A stretch of 42,404 nucleotides of DNA. Origin: an uncultured Bacteroidota bacterium. Its GTDB lineage: Bacteria; Bacteroidota; Bacteroidia; Flavobacteriales; Flavobacteriaceae. Made by a program: the position numbers and the translations under genes. The stretch is from contig CABYIO010000009.1 of assembly GCA_902519075.1 (NCBI GenBank), positions 1 through 42,404 on the forward strand. Direction: 5' to 3'. The notes under the pieces are model-generated. The model ran no database searches. It saw nothing but the letters and a program-made list of their open reading frames with translations, and was not told the DNA's origin. Positions 18,211-27,253 of the stretch are shown one piece after another. Each line of letters begins with the position of its first letter. The first letter of the stretch is position 1.

Positions 18211-19551
18211 ATATTGCTTTTCCTTCTTCGGTTTTTTTTCGCTTAATTTAATTCGTACAAAGCCATCATTATCAATTTCTATGAGCTTAGCTTGAACAAT
18301 CTTATTTGATAGCTTAGGATTCCATGGATGTCTAACCTTTACATAATTGTCCGTATATCCGTAAATATATCCAAGTTTATTCTCAGACTCAAATAAAACA
18401 GGTCTAACTCTATTAATTTGAGAATTATAAAATATTCTGCGCTTTTTTTCGGAAAGAGATCTCAGCATTTTACTTCTTTGATATCTAACATTTTTAGGTA
18501 CAGGATCAAGCATATTTGAAGCTTCGGTATTATCTCTTTCTGAATATGAAAAAACATGCAAATATGAAATATCTAAATTTAATAAAAAACTATAAGTTTC
18601 CTGAAAGTCTGAATCAGTTTCACCAGGAAAGCCAACAATCACATCTACACCAATACATACATTGTTAATCTTTGAGTGAATATATCTAATCCTATCTTCA
18701 TAAAGCTCTTTTTTGTATCGCCTCTTCATTAATCCTAATATCTTATTCGAACCGCTTTGCAATGGAATATGAAAATGAGGTACAAATAAGTTACTAAATG
18801 CAACAAAATCAATTATATCGTTTTTTAATAGATTAGGCTCAATTGATGAAATTCTAAACCTATTAATGTTTTTTGTTAAATCTAATTCTTTTATTAACTC
18901 AAGGAAGGTAGTTTTATGCTTCTTGTTACCAAATTCACCTTTGCCATAATCACCAATATTTACGCCTGTTAAAATAATTTCTTTTATGTCTTTTGACGCA
19001 ATTTCAGAAACATTCATTTTAATATTTTCAAGATTATCACTTCTAGAAATACCCCTAGCATTTGGAATTGTACAATATGTGCATTTGTAGTCACAACCGT
19101 CCTGAACTTTTAAAAATGATCTTGTTCTTTCATCAACTGAGTAACTACTTTCATATTTATTAACATCATTAATATCACAGGAATAAACAAAGCTATTTGC
19201 TTTATCAAGTTGACCAACATAATCGATTGCATTAAATTTTTCATTTGCCCCTAACACCAAATCAACACCAGGGATCTCAGATATGGATTTAGGCTTAAGC
19301 TGAGCATAACATCCTACAACAATATTAAACGCATTTGGGTTATTTTTTTTTGCTCTGTTTAAAACATTTTTAAACTTTTTGTCAGCATTATCAGTAACAG
19401 AGCATGTATTAATCACATAAAAATCTGCTTTTTTCGAAAAATCCGTTAATTCAAAACCATTTTCTACAAATGATCTTGCAATTGTTGAAGTTTCTGTGAA
19501 ATTTAACTTACAACCTAGGGTGTAAAAAGCGACTTTTTTCTTTGTTGACAT
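18187..19551 (-). CDS. mtaB: tRNA (N(6)-L-threonylcarbamoyladenosine(37)-C(2))-methylthiotransferase MtaB
   Basis: FYTLGCKLNFTET, INTCSVTDNADKK, radical SAM CDYKCTYCTIPNARG, LTGVNIGDYG, HIPLQSGSNKILGLMKRRY, GVDVIVGFPGETDSDF. Confidence 0.94.
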   Translation of the reverse strand: MSTKKKVAFYTLGCKLNFTETSTIARSFVENGFELTDFSKKADFYVINTCSVTDNADKKFKNVLNRAKKNNPNAFNIVVGCYAQLKPKSISEIPGVDLVLGANEKFNAIDYVGQLDKANSFVYSCDINDVNKYESSYSVDERTRSFLKVQDGCDYKCTYCTIPNARGISRSDNLENIKMNVSEIASKDIKEIILTGVNIGDYGKGEFGNKKHKTTFLELIKELDLTKNINRFRISSIEPNLLKNDIIDFVAFSNLFVPHFHIPLQSGSNKILGLMKRRYKKELYEDRIRYIHSKINNVCIGVDVIVGFPGETDSDFQETYSFLLNLDISYLHVFSYSERDNTEASNMLDPVPKNVRYQRSKMLRSLSEKKRRIFYNSQINRVRPVLFESENKLGYIYGYTDNYVKVRHPWNPKLSNKIVQAKLIEIDNDGFVRIKLSEKKPKKEKQYLYSYSNW

Positions 19552-19611
19552 ATAAAACTTCTAAAAGGATTGTAAATTTACGACTAATTATGTTTCTCAA
19601 AAAAATAAAGC

Positions 19612-21207
19612 TTGATATTTAAACAAAAAATATTCCCGATAATATTAGCAATACTTATATCCATTTGCTCTTGCGAAAACAAAAATTTAATTGATGAAAG
19701 CACTGTATTTAGATATAATGAGCATAAAAATATTAATTCGTTAGATCCAATTTTTGCTAAAGATATTGCAAACATACAAGCTGTAAACCAACTATTTAAT
19801 GGGCTTGTAGAAATGGATAATAAATTAAATGTGGTCCCATCCATAGCAAAAAGTTGGGAAATTTCAGAAAATGGTAAAATTTATTCTTTTAAAATTGATA
19901 CAACAGTAAAGTTTCATCCTCATCCTAAACTTAAGAAAAGAAACGTTACTGCGTATGATTTTGAATATAGTTTTAACAGATTATTAGATCCTAAAAACGC
20001 ATCTCCAGGAAGATGGGTCTTCGATAAAGTAGATAATTTCAAAGCGAAAAATGATTCAATATTTGAAATCGAACTAAAATTTCCATTTAATGCTTTTTTA
20101 GGTATACTTACCATGAAATATTGCTCAGTCGTTCCTAAAGATATTGTGGAGTATTACGATGAAGATTTTAGATCAAATCCAATCGGTACAGGACCTTTTA
20201 AATTCAAGAGATGGGAAGAAAATATCAAGCTAGTTTTGAGAAAAAACAATGATTATTTCCAAAGGGATCTTAATGGATCGCAATTACCTTACCTAGAGGC
20301 GGTTTCGGTTACCTTTCTTCCAGAAAAACAAAGTGAATTTTTACAGTTGGTAAAAGGTGAAGTTGATTTTATTTCTGGACTTGACAACTCTTATAAGGAC
20401 GAAATAATAAATATTTATGGTGAGTTAAACAGAAATTATGAAAATAAAATTAAAATGTTACGTGGTCCATACCTAAACACTGAATATTTAGCTTTTTTTA
20501 TGGAATCCGAAAAAAATGAAATTAAATCAGATTTGATAAGAAAAGCTATAAATATTGGATTTGATAAAAGAAAGATGATAAAATTTCTAAGAAACGGTGT
20601 TGGTATTCCTGCAAATGCTGGATTTATTCCGATTGGATTACCAGGTTATAAAGAATTTAATATTAATAAATATAATCCAGAACTTGCAAAAAGTTATGTT
20701 AAGAGATTTAAAGAGAAATTTAATGTATCACCCTCTCTCAGGCTTACAACATCCAGTAATTATCTAGATTTTTGTGAATTTATTCAAAAAGAACTTGAAA
20801 AGTTGGGTATTGAAATTATTATAGATGTCATTCCTGGATCTGCATTAAAACAAGCTAAAGCTAACGGAAAATTAGACTTCTTTAGAGCAAGTTGGATTGC
20901 TGATTACCCTGATGCTGAAAACTACCTATCTCTATTCTACAGCAAAAATTTTGCTCCAAATGGACCAAATTATACTCATTTCAGCGATTACGAATATGAT
21001 AAAATCTATGAAAATTCGTTAAAAGAAACTAATCCCGAAAAATCTAAGTCGATCTACTCTAAGCTAGATTCGATAATCTCATCTAAATCTATTATAGTTC
21101 CATTGTTTTATGATGAAGTGATAAGGTTTGTTTCTAAAAATGTAGTTGGAATGGAAATAAATGCAACTAATCTATTAGATTTAAGAAAGGTTAAAAAAAA
21201 TAATTAA
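19612..21207 (+). CDS. SBP_bac_5 family ABC transporter substrate-binding lipoprotein (TTG start)
   Basis: Signal/lipobox KIFPIILAILISICSC; NSLDPIFAKDIANIQAVNQLFNGLVEMD, YDFEYSFNRLLDP, NPIGTGPFKFKRW, DYPDAENYLSLFYS. Confidence 0.85.
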   Translation: MIFKQKIFPIILAILISICSCENKNLIDESTVFRYNEHKNINSLDPIFAKDIANIQAVNQLFNGLVEMDNKLNVVPSIAKSWEISENGKIYSFKIDTTVKFHPHPKLKKRNVTAYDFEYSFNRLLDPKNASPGRWVFDKVDNFKAKNDSIFEIELKFPFNAFLGILTMKYCSVVPKDIVEYYDEDFRSNPIGTGPFKFKRWEENIKLVLRKNNDYFQRDLNGSQLPYLEAVSVTFLPEKQSEFLQLVKGEVDFISGLDNSYKDEIINIYGELNRNYENKIKMLRGPYLNTEYLAFFMESEKNEIKSDLIRKAINIGFDKRKMIKFLRNGVGIPANAGFIPIGLPGYKEFNINKYNPELAKSYVKRFKEKFNVSPSLRLTTSSNYLDFCEFIQKELEKLGIEIIIDVIPGSALKQAKANGKLDFFRASWIADYPDAENYLSLFYSKNFAPNGPNYTHFSDYEYDKIYENSLKETNPEKSKSIYSKLDSIISSKSIIVPLFYDEVIRFVSKNVVGMEINATNLLDLRKVKKNN

Positions 21208-21626
21208 AGATATTTTTTCATTACTACGTTATTAATTTCAAAACCATTTCTAGCATAGAAATTAACCAAAGTTTCTTTACAAAAAAGTGTAATTCTGTAA
21301 CAACCTTTATTTTTAGCTACTTTAATTAACTCTTTTATCAGAGACACACCTATCATCTTACCCCTAACTTCTGAATCAACAACAATATCTTCAATATGTC
21401 CAGCTACTTCTCCTCTTACCTTATTTTCAATAACAACACTTCCATATGCAACGATTTTATCATTATATAAGCCAACTACTGAGTTTGAACTGGTATTATT
21501 AATAAAATCACTCCAAGCTTTGTCTTTATCTACAGTTGAAATATCCATATTTTTCAACTGATTTAATAAAAGAAAAACTTGATCTAAATCCTTTCTTTCA
21601 ATATTTCTAAATATAACTTTTGACAT
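21204..21626 (-). CDS. GNAT family N-acetyltransferase
   Basis: VIENKVRGEVAGHIEDIVVDSEVRGKMIGVSLIKELIKVAKNKGCYRITLFCKETLVNFYARNGFE: acetyl-CoA binding motif and C-terminal GNAT motif. Confidence 0.88.
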   Translation of the reverse strand: MSKVIFRNIERKDLDQVFLLLNQLKNMDISTVDKDKAWSDFINNTSSNSVVGLYNDKIVAYGSVVIENKVRGEVAGHIEDIVVDSEVRGKMIGVSLIKELIKVAKNKGCYRITLFCKETLVNFYARNGFEINNVVMKKYL

Positions 21627-21654
21627 TTGAAAAATTCATGATTTAAGATAAATG

Positions 21655-21690
21655 TAAAAAAAAAGCCTCTCAATTATATTTAAGAGGCTT
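21655..21690 (-). terminator. Rho-independent terminator downstream of rpmE
   Basis: AAGCCTCT...AGAGGCTT stem followed on the minus strand by a T-tract. Confidence 0.82.
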
Positions 21691-21710
21691 AATAATTTCT
21701 TTAAACAATA

Positions 21711-21965
21711 TTATTTTTTGTTGAATTTAGCATACTTAGTTTTGAACTTATCAATTCTACCTGCAGTGTCAACCAACTTAGCTTTTCCTGTATAGTATGG
21801 ATGAGAAGTTCTTGAAATTTCTAACTTTACTAGAGGATAATCTACTCCTTCAACAGAAACAGTTTCACTTGTCTGTGCAGTCGATTTAGCTAAAAAAATA
21901 TCATTGTTAGACATGTCTTTGAACGCAACAAGTCTATAATTTTCAGGGTGTATACCTTTTTTCAT
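21711..21965 (-). CDS. rpmE: 50S ribosomal protein L31 type B
   Basis: MKKGIHPENYRLVAFKDMSNNDIFLAKSTAQT...EISRTSHPYYTGKAKLVDTAGRIDKFKTKYAKF; no zinc-binding cysteines, so type B. The start is corrected from the ORF track (22013) to the family-conserved ATG at 21965. Confidence 0.95.
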   Translation of the reverse strand: MKKGIHPENYRLVAFKDMSNNDIFLAKSTAQTSETVSVEGVDYPLVKLEISRTSHPYYTGKAKLVDTAGRIDKFKTKYAKFNKK

Positions 21966-21983
21966 TTCAGTGATTTTGAGGTG

Positions 21984-22013
21984 CAAATTTATTGATTTTT
22001 TAATATTAAACAA
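21984..22013 (-). promoter_or_regulatory. Bacteroidota-type promoter TTG-N19-TAAATTTG for rpmE
   Basis: CAAATTTA (21984-21991) and CAA (22011-22013) on + strand = TAAATTTG and TTG on minus, 19-bp spacing, immediately upstream of the corrected rpmE start. Confidence 0.65.
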
Positions 22014-22083
22014 TAATTGACTAAAATTAATTTAATTTTTATGGAGTATCGTTTTTGTATATTTGATGCAAATATGAAAAATT

Positions 22084-22599
22084 ATGGAAACTAACCTAAA
22101 GAAAAATACGATTGATCTAGGCGTTAAACTGGGAACACTTCTCTTTATAGTTACAGCTGTAATTTATGTTATAGATATAAAATTATTTACCAATTTTACT
22201 ACAATGCTAGCCTACATGATACCAGCGCTCGCATTTAGCATATATTCTGTTATTAGCGCAAGGAAGCTTCAAAATCAGATAATATCTTTCAAAGAGGCAT
22301 TTATAGCATATTTTTTATGCATCGCTATTGGATATTTAATAGTAACAATGGGGAATATTGCACTTTTTAAGTTTATTGATCCAGGTGCAGCAGATCTAAT
22401 CCATGAGGAAATAATGATAGCATCAAAAGAAATGCTTGAAAATTTTGGCACCCCATCTGATGTTGTTTCTGCTACTATGGATGAAATGCAAAATAATCAT
22501 TCCTTTTCTTATCCTGCTATTTTTCAAAATTATGCTAATGCACTATTAAGAAATGCTATTTTCGGCCTAATTATCGCTGGAATCTTTAAAAAATCATAA
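22084..22599 (+). CDS. DUF4199 domain-containing membrane protein
   Basis: NTIDLGVKLGTLLFIVTAVIYVID...ARKLQNQIISFKEAFIAYFLCIAIGYLI with C-terminal hydrophobic segment; followed by a GT2 as expected for DUF4199 in Bacteroidota. Confidence 0.85.
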   Translation: METNLKKNTIDLGVKLGTLLFIVTAVIYVIDIKLFTNFTTMLAYMIPALAFSIYSVISARKLQNQIISFKEAFIAYFLCIAIGYLIVTMGNIALFKFIDPGAADLIHEEIMIASKEMLENFGTPSDVVSATMDEMQNNHSFSYPAIFQNYANALLRNAIFGLIIAGIFKKS

Positions 22600-22605
22600 T
22601 ATTTA

Positions 22606-23553
22606 ATGAATATTTCTGTAGTCATACCTCTTTTAAATGAAAAAGAATCTCTAAGAGAATTAACCGATTCTATTTTAGATGTTATGAAAAGTTATAACTT
22701 TTCGTATGAAATCATTTTCATTGATGATGGCAGTAGTGACAAATCATGGGATATTATAGAAGAACTTTCATCTAAATCAAACACAATAAAAGGGATAAAA
22801 TTTCACAGAAATTACGGAAAATCTCAGGCACTTCATGCAGGATTTCTAAAGTCCCAAGGACAAGTAGTTTTTACAATGGATGCTGACCTTCAGGATGATC
22901 CAAGGGAAATTCCTGCCATGTATGATATGATAATGAATGATGATTTTGATATTGTCTCGGGTTGGAAGAAAAAAAGATTTGATTCGGTGATATTTAAAAA
23001 TATACCTTCAAAAATTTTCAATTTTGCCGCTAGGACTACATCAGGAATAAAGCTAAATGATTTTAACTGTGGATTAAAAGCTTTTAAAAAAGGTGTTATT
23101 AAGAGTATTAATGTTTATGGTGAGATGCACAGATACATTCCCATTCTTGCAAAAAACGAAGGTTATAAAAAAATTGGAGAAAAAATTGTCAACCATAGAG
23201 CTAGAAAATATGGAAAAACAAAATTTGGACCTAGTAGGTTTTTATACGGTTTTCTTGACCTCTTAACCATATGGTTTATTTCAAGTTTTGGAAAACGACC
23301 AATGCATTTGTTTGGTTCACTAGGACTTGTTTTAATTACAACAGGATTTTTATTTGCGGCTTATCTAGGCTACGATAAAATAATCCTTAATCCTGGTGGA
23401 AGACTTATCACTGAAAGACCAGAGTTTTATATCAGTTTGGTTACTATGATTATCGGTAGTCAGTTCTTCTCAATGGGTTTTATAGGTGAACTAATGCTGA
23501 AAAGCATCAATCAAAAACCTCAGTACATAATCCAAAAGCAAACAAATTTGTGA
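22606..23553 (+). CDS. Family 2 glycosyltransferase with C-terminal TM segments (dolichol-phosphate-mannose synthase-like)
   Basis: ISVVIPLLNEKESLRELT, FIDDGSSDKSWDII, GKSQALHAGF, TMDADLQDDPREIP, DFNCGLKAFK, two C-terminal TM helices. Confidence 0.93.
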   Translation: MNISVVIPLLNEKESLRELTDSILDVMKSYNFSYEIIFIDDGSSDKSWDIIEELSSKSNTIKGIKFHRNYGKSQALHAGFLKSQGQVVFTMDADLQDDPREIPAMYDMIMNDDFDIVSGWKKKRFDSVIFKNIPSKIFNFAARTTSGIKLNDFNCGLKAFKKGVIKSINVYGEMHRYIPILAKNEGYKKIGEKIVNHRARKYGKTKFGPSRFLYGFLDLLTIWFISSFGKRPMHLFGSLGLVLITTGFLFAAYLGYDKIILNPGGRLITERPEFYISLVTMIIGSQFFSMGFIGELMLKSINQKPQYIIQKQTNL

Positions 23554-23619
23554 TTAATTTAACAACTTATCTACAAAAGATTCTCTTCTATAAGTATAAT
23601 TTTGAAGTCAATTTATTGT

Positions 23620-25329
23620 ATGAATAATATTGTAAAAAAAAATATTGAAGAGTGGTCAAATTACCCTTTTTGTGAAGAAACCCAAAATAAACTAAATCAT
23701 TTAAAAAATGATAAGGTTAAATTATCTGATGCTTTCTATAGAAATTTAGAATTTGGAACAGGTGGAATGAGGGGGTTAATGGGTATAGGAACAAACAGAA
23801 TAAATAAATATACAATTGGAAAAAATACTCAGGGAATTTCAAACTTTATAAACAGCAATTACCATGATAATAAATCAGTTGTTATTGCTTATGATTGCAG
23901 GAATAATAGCAGTGAATTAGCAAAAATTGTTGCTGAAGTTTTTTCTGCTAATGAAATCAAAGTTTATCTCTTCTCGTCTTTAAGACCAACACCTGAGCTT
24001 TCATATGCGGTCAGAAAATTAAAATGTTTATGTGGAATCGTTTTAACAGCCTCACACAATCCTCCTGAGTATAATGGATTCAAAGTATATTGGAAAGATG
24101 GAGGACAAATAGTCCCACCCATCGATAATTTTTTAATATCCGAAATTGAAAAATTAAAATTCAAAGAAGTAAATTTTAATTCTAAACCAGAATTAATCGA
24201 AATAATAGATGAAGAAATCGATAAACCATTTATTAATATCTGCTTAGAGAATGCAATAAACAAAGATGTCAAAAATAGAAATAACAGTAACATTATATTC
24301 ACTGCTTTGCATGGCACAGCATCTACCATAATCCGAACATTGCTAAATAAAGCAGGATATAAGAATATTAGTTATGTAGAATCTCAAATGATTGCTGATG
24401 GTAATTTCAGCACGGTTAAATCCCCAAATCCTGAGGAAATTGAGTCATTAGACCTAGCCTTAAAACTTGGTGATAAAGAAAAAGCAGACATAGTCATAGG
24501 TACAGATCCAGATGCTGACAGACTGGGTGTAGCAATTAGAAACTTAAAAAATAATTTAACGTTGATTAATGGTAATCAACTAATGGTTTTAATGTTTAAC
24601 TATGTTCTTGATAAAAAGAAATCTGAAAAAACATTGAATAAAAATCATTTTGTGGCATCAACAATAGTTTCTACTCCAATGATTAAAAATATTGCAAAAT
24701 ACTATAATGTTGATTTTAAATTAAGCCTAACAGGTTTTAAATGGATTGCTAAAATGATAGAAGATTTTCCTGATCAAAAATTTTTGATTGGTGGAGAAGA
24801 AAGTTTTGGTTTAATGATTGGTGATGCTGTTAGAGATAAAGATGCTTTAACTGCAAGCTTAGCCGCTTGTGAAATGATATCTTACTACAAACAAAAAAAT
24901 TCTTCAGTTTTCAAAGAGTTAATAAAACTTTATTGCCTTCACGGTTTTTACAAGGAAAAATTAGTTTCAATAGTTAAAAACGGAGAAAAGGGACAAGATG
25001 AAATAAAAAAAATAATTAATGGTTTTAGAAAAAAACCTCTTGATTATATTTCAGAATCTAAGGTTAAGTATTTTTGTGATTATTCAATTTCATTAAAGAA
25101 AAATTTAATTAGTGGTGTCTCTGAAAATATTATTTTACCTAAATCGAATGTTATTGAATTTGAATCAGATGATGGTTGTAAGATAATTTTAAGGCCAAGT
25201 GGTACTGAGCCAAAAATTAAAATGTATATATCTGTAAATGAAGATTTAAACAGTATTGATGAATTTGAAAAAGTTGATAAAATCCTGAATGATAAGATTG
25301 AAAAAATAATTAAAAGTATTGATTTATGA
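23620..25329 (+). CDS. phosphoglucomutase/phosphomannomutase family phospho-sugar mutase
   Basis: FGTGGMRGLMGIGTNRIN, active site TASHNPPEYNGFKVYW, GTDPDADRLGVAIR, GGEESFGLMIGD, RPSGTEPKIKMY. ATG at 23620 preferred over the TTG at 23602 because a TAATTTTG -7 box overlaps 23597-23604. Confidence 0.94.
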   Translation: MNNIVKKNIEEWSNYPFCEETQNKLNHLKNDKVKLSDAFYRNLEFGTGGMRGLMGIGTNRINKYTIGKNTQGISNFINSNYHDNKSVVIAYDCRNNSSELAKIVAEVFSANEIKVYLFSSLRPTPELSYAVRKLKCLCGIVLTASHNPPEYNGFKVYWKDGGQIVPPIDNFLISEIEKLKFKEVNFNSKPELIEIIDEEIDKPFINICLENAINKDVKNRNNSNIIFTALHGTASTIIRTLLNKAGYKNISYVESQMIADGNFSTVKSPNPEEIESLDLALKLGDKEKADIVIGTDPDADRLGVAIRNLKNNLTLINGNQLMVLMFNYVLDKKKSEKTLNKNHFVASTIVSTPMIKNIAKYYNVDFKLSLTGFKWIAKMIEDFPDQKFLIGGEESFGLMIGDAVRDKDALTASLAACEMISYYKQKNSSVFKELIKLYCLHGFYKEKLVSIVKNGEKGQDEIKKIINGFRKKPLDYISESKVKYFCDYSISLKKNLISGVSENIILPKSNVIEFESDDGCKIILRPSGTEPKIKMYISVNEDLNSIDEFEKVDKILNDKIEKIIKSIDL

Positions 25330-27152
25330 ATACAAACTACTTTAATAGAATTTTTGGATATGCTTGGGTATATAAAAAATACTTCATACTAAATATCATA
25401 TCTAATATTTTTTATGCCTTCTTTGGAACTCTTTCAATGATTTCTCTATTCCCGATGTTAAAAGTTCTTTTTAATCAAACCGAACAACTAAATCAACCTC
25501 CTGTATGGGAAGGTGTTTCTGAGATTGCAAATTTTGTCGAAAATTATCTAAACTACTTTGTTACCACTAAAAAAGCAACTGGTAGTGATGATGTGCTAAT
25601 CTTTATGGTTTCTATAATCATAATTACTTTTTTACTTAAAAATGTCTTTAATTATTTGGCAATGTACTTTATAACATTTCTTAGAAATGGTGTTGTTAGA
25701 AATATTAGAAATGAGATATATGGTCAAATTATCAAATTATCACTTTCCTTCTATTCTGAGAAAAAAAGAGGAGATATTGTAGCCAGAATTTCATCTGATG
25801 TCCAAGAATTAGACAACTCATTTCTTTCAATCTTTGAGTTAATTGTAAAAGATCCCTTAATGGTTTTATTTACACTGGTTTCAATGTTTTTGATTAGTCC
25901 AAAACTAAGCATATTTGTAATTATTTTTATACCACTCTGTGGGTTTGTAATTTCTATTGTAGGAAAATCACTTAGAAGAAAATCCCTCAAAGTTCAAAAG
26001 GAACAAGGTCAATTTATTTCACTAGTAGATGAAACTCTTTCAGGTATGAAAATCCTTAAGATTTTTAATGCAGAAAATAAGTTTTTAGAAAAATTTACAA
26101 ATTCAACAAAAAGATTTTATCAATTTTCAAATAGCGTTTTAAATAGAAAAAACCTTGCTAGTCCACTTAGTGAATTTTTAGGAATTTCTTCGATAGCTGG
26201 AGTATTATGGTTTGGTGGAATTATGGTGTTAAATGAAAATTCACTGGATGCCAGTGCATTCATTGTATACCTGGGACTTGCATATAATATTCTAACTCCT
26301 GCAAAATCATTAAGCAGAGCAACTTATAAGGTAAAAAAGGCAGCTGCCGCAGCAGAAAGAATATTTCACATAATTGATAATGAAACGATCGTTAAGGAGG
26401 AACCAAATGCTATAAATATTAATTCTTTTGATGATAAAATTGAATTCAAAAATATGTCATTTTCTTATGATGATGAGAATGTGTTGAACAATTTTAATTT
26501 ATCTATAGCAAAAGGAAAGAATATTGCATTAGTTGGTCAGTCAGGTAGTGGAAAGTCAACCATTGCAAACCTTATATGTAGATTTTATGATGTAGATTCT
26601 GGATCAATTAATATTGACGGAAATAACATTAAAAAATTAAAAAAGGAATCACTTAGGGAGTTAATTGGGTTAGTAACACAGGACTCAATTTTATTTAACG
26701 ATTCCATAAAAAATAATCTTTTAATTGCTAAACCAAATGCTTCAGATGATGAATTAATTGATTGTTTAAAAATTGCTAATGCTTGGGATTTTGTAAATAA
26801 ATTACCTGAAGGTATTGATAATAATATAGGGGATTCTGGAAACAAATTATCTGGAGGTCAAAAACAAAGATTAAGTATAGCTCGTGCGGTTTTAAAAAAT
26901 CCTCCAATTTTAGTTTTAGATGAAGCTACCTCTGCCCTTGATAGTGAAAGTGAAAAACTTGTTCAAAATGCATTGGATAATCTTATGAAAAATAAGACTT
27001 CAATCGTAATTGCTCATAGATTGTCAACCATACAAAATGCTGACAATATAATTGTTTTAGATAAAGGGAAAATAATTGAATCAGGAGTTCATAAAGATTT
27101 GATGAAAAAAGACGGAATTTATAGCAATCTAGTTAAAATGCAATCTATTTAG
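25326..27152 (+). CDS. MsbA-like ABC exporter, fused permease/ATPase
   Basis: N-terminal TM domain, then ALVGQSGSGKSTIANLICRFYD (Walker A), LSGGQKQRLSIARAVLKNPPILVLDEATSALD, VIAHRLSTI; ATGA overlap with upstream gene. Confidence 0.95.
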   Translation: MNTNYFNRIFGYAWVYKKYFILNIISNIFYAFFGTLSMISLFPMLKVLFNQTEQLNQPPVWEGVSEIANFVENYLNYFVTTKKATGSDDVLIFMVSIIIITFLLKNVFNYLAMYFITFLRNGVVRNIRNEIYGQIIKLSLSFYSEKKRGDIVARISSDVQELDNSFLSIFELIVKDPLMVLFTLVSMFLISPKLSIFVIIFIPLCGFVISIVGKSLRRKSLKVQKEQGQFISLVDETLSGMKILKIFNAENKFLEKFTNSTKRFYQFSNSVLNRKNLASPLSEFLGISSIAGVLWFGGIMVLNENSLDASAFIVYLGLAYNILTPAKSLSRATYKVKKAAAAAERIFHIIDNETIVKEEPNAININSFDDKIEFKNMSFSYDDENVLNNFNLSIAKGKNIALVGQSGSGKSTIANLICRFYDVDSGSINIDGNNIKKLKKESLRELIGLVTQDSILFNDSIKNNLLIAKPNASDDELIDCLKIANAWDFVNKLPEGIDNNIGDSGNKLSGGQKQRLSIARAVLKNPPILVLDEATSALDSESEKLVQNALDNLMKNKTSIVIAHRLSTIQNADNIIVLDKGKIIESGVHKDLMKKDGIYSNLVKMQSI

Positions 27153-27253
27153 TAGCCTGTTTAAAAGAGGTGGATAACTATTTATTTTAGTCAATTTATT
27201 TTGATAATTAATAAATTAATTTCGATTAAATTTAGCTTTCATATTTATATCAA

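Noticed and set aside
23964-24329. 121-aa minus-strand ORF inside the phosphohexomutase
   Set aside because: Longest shadow ORF in the window, but it is antisense to highly conserved catalytic motifs and looks like a codon-bias artefact.
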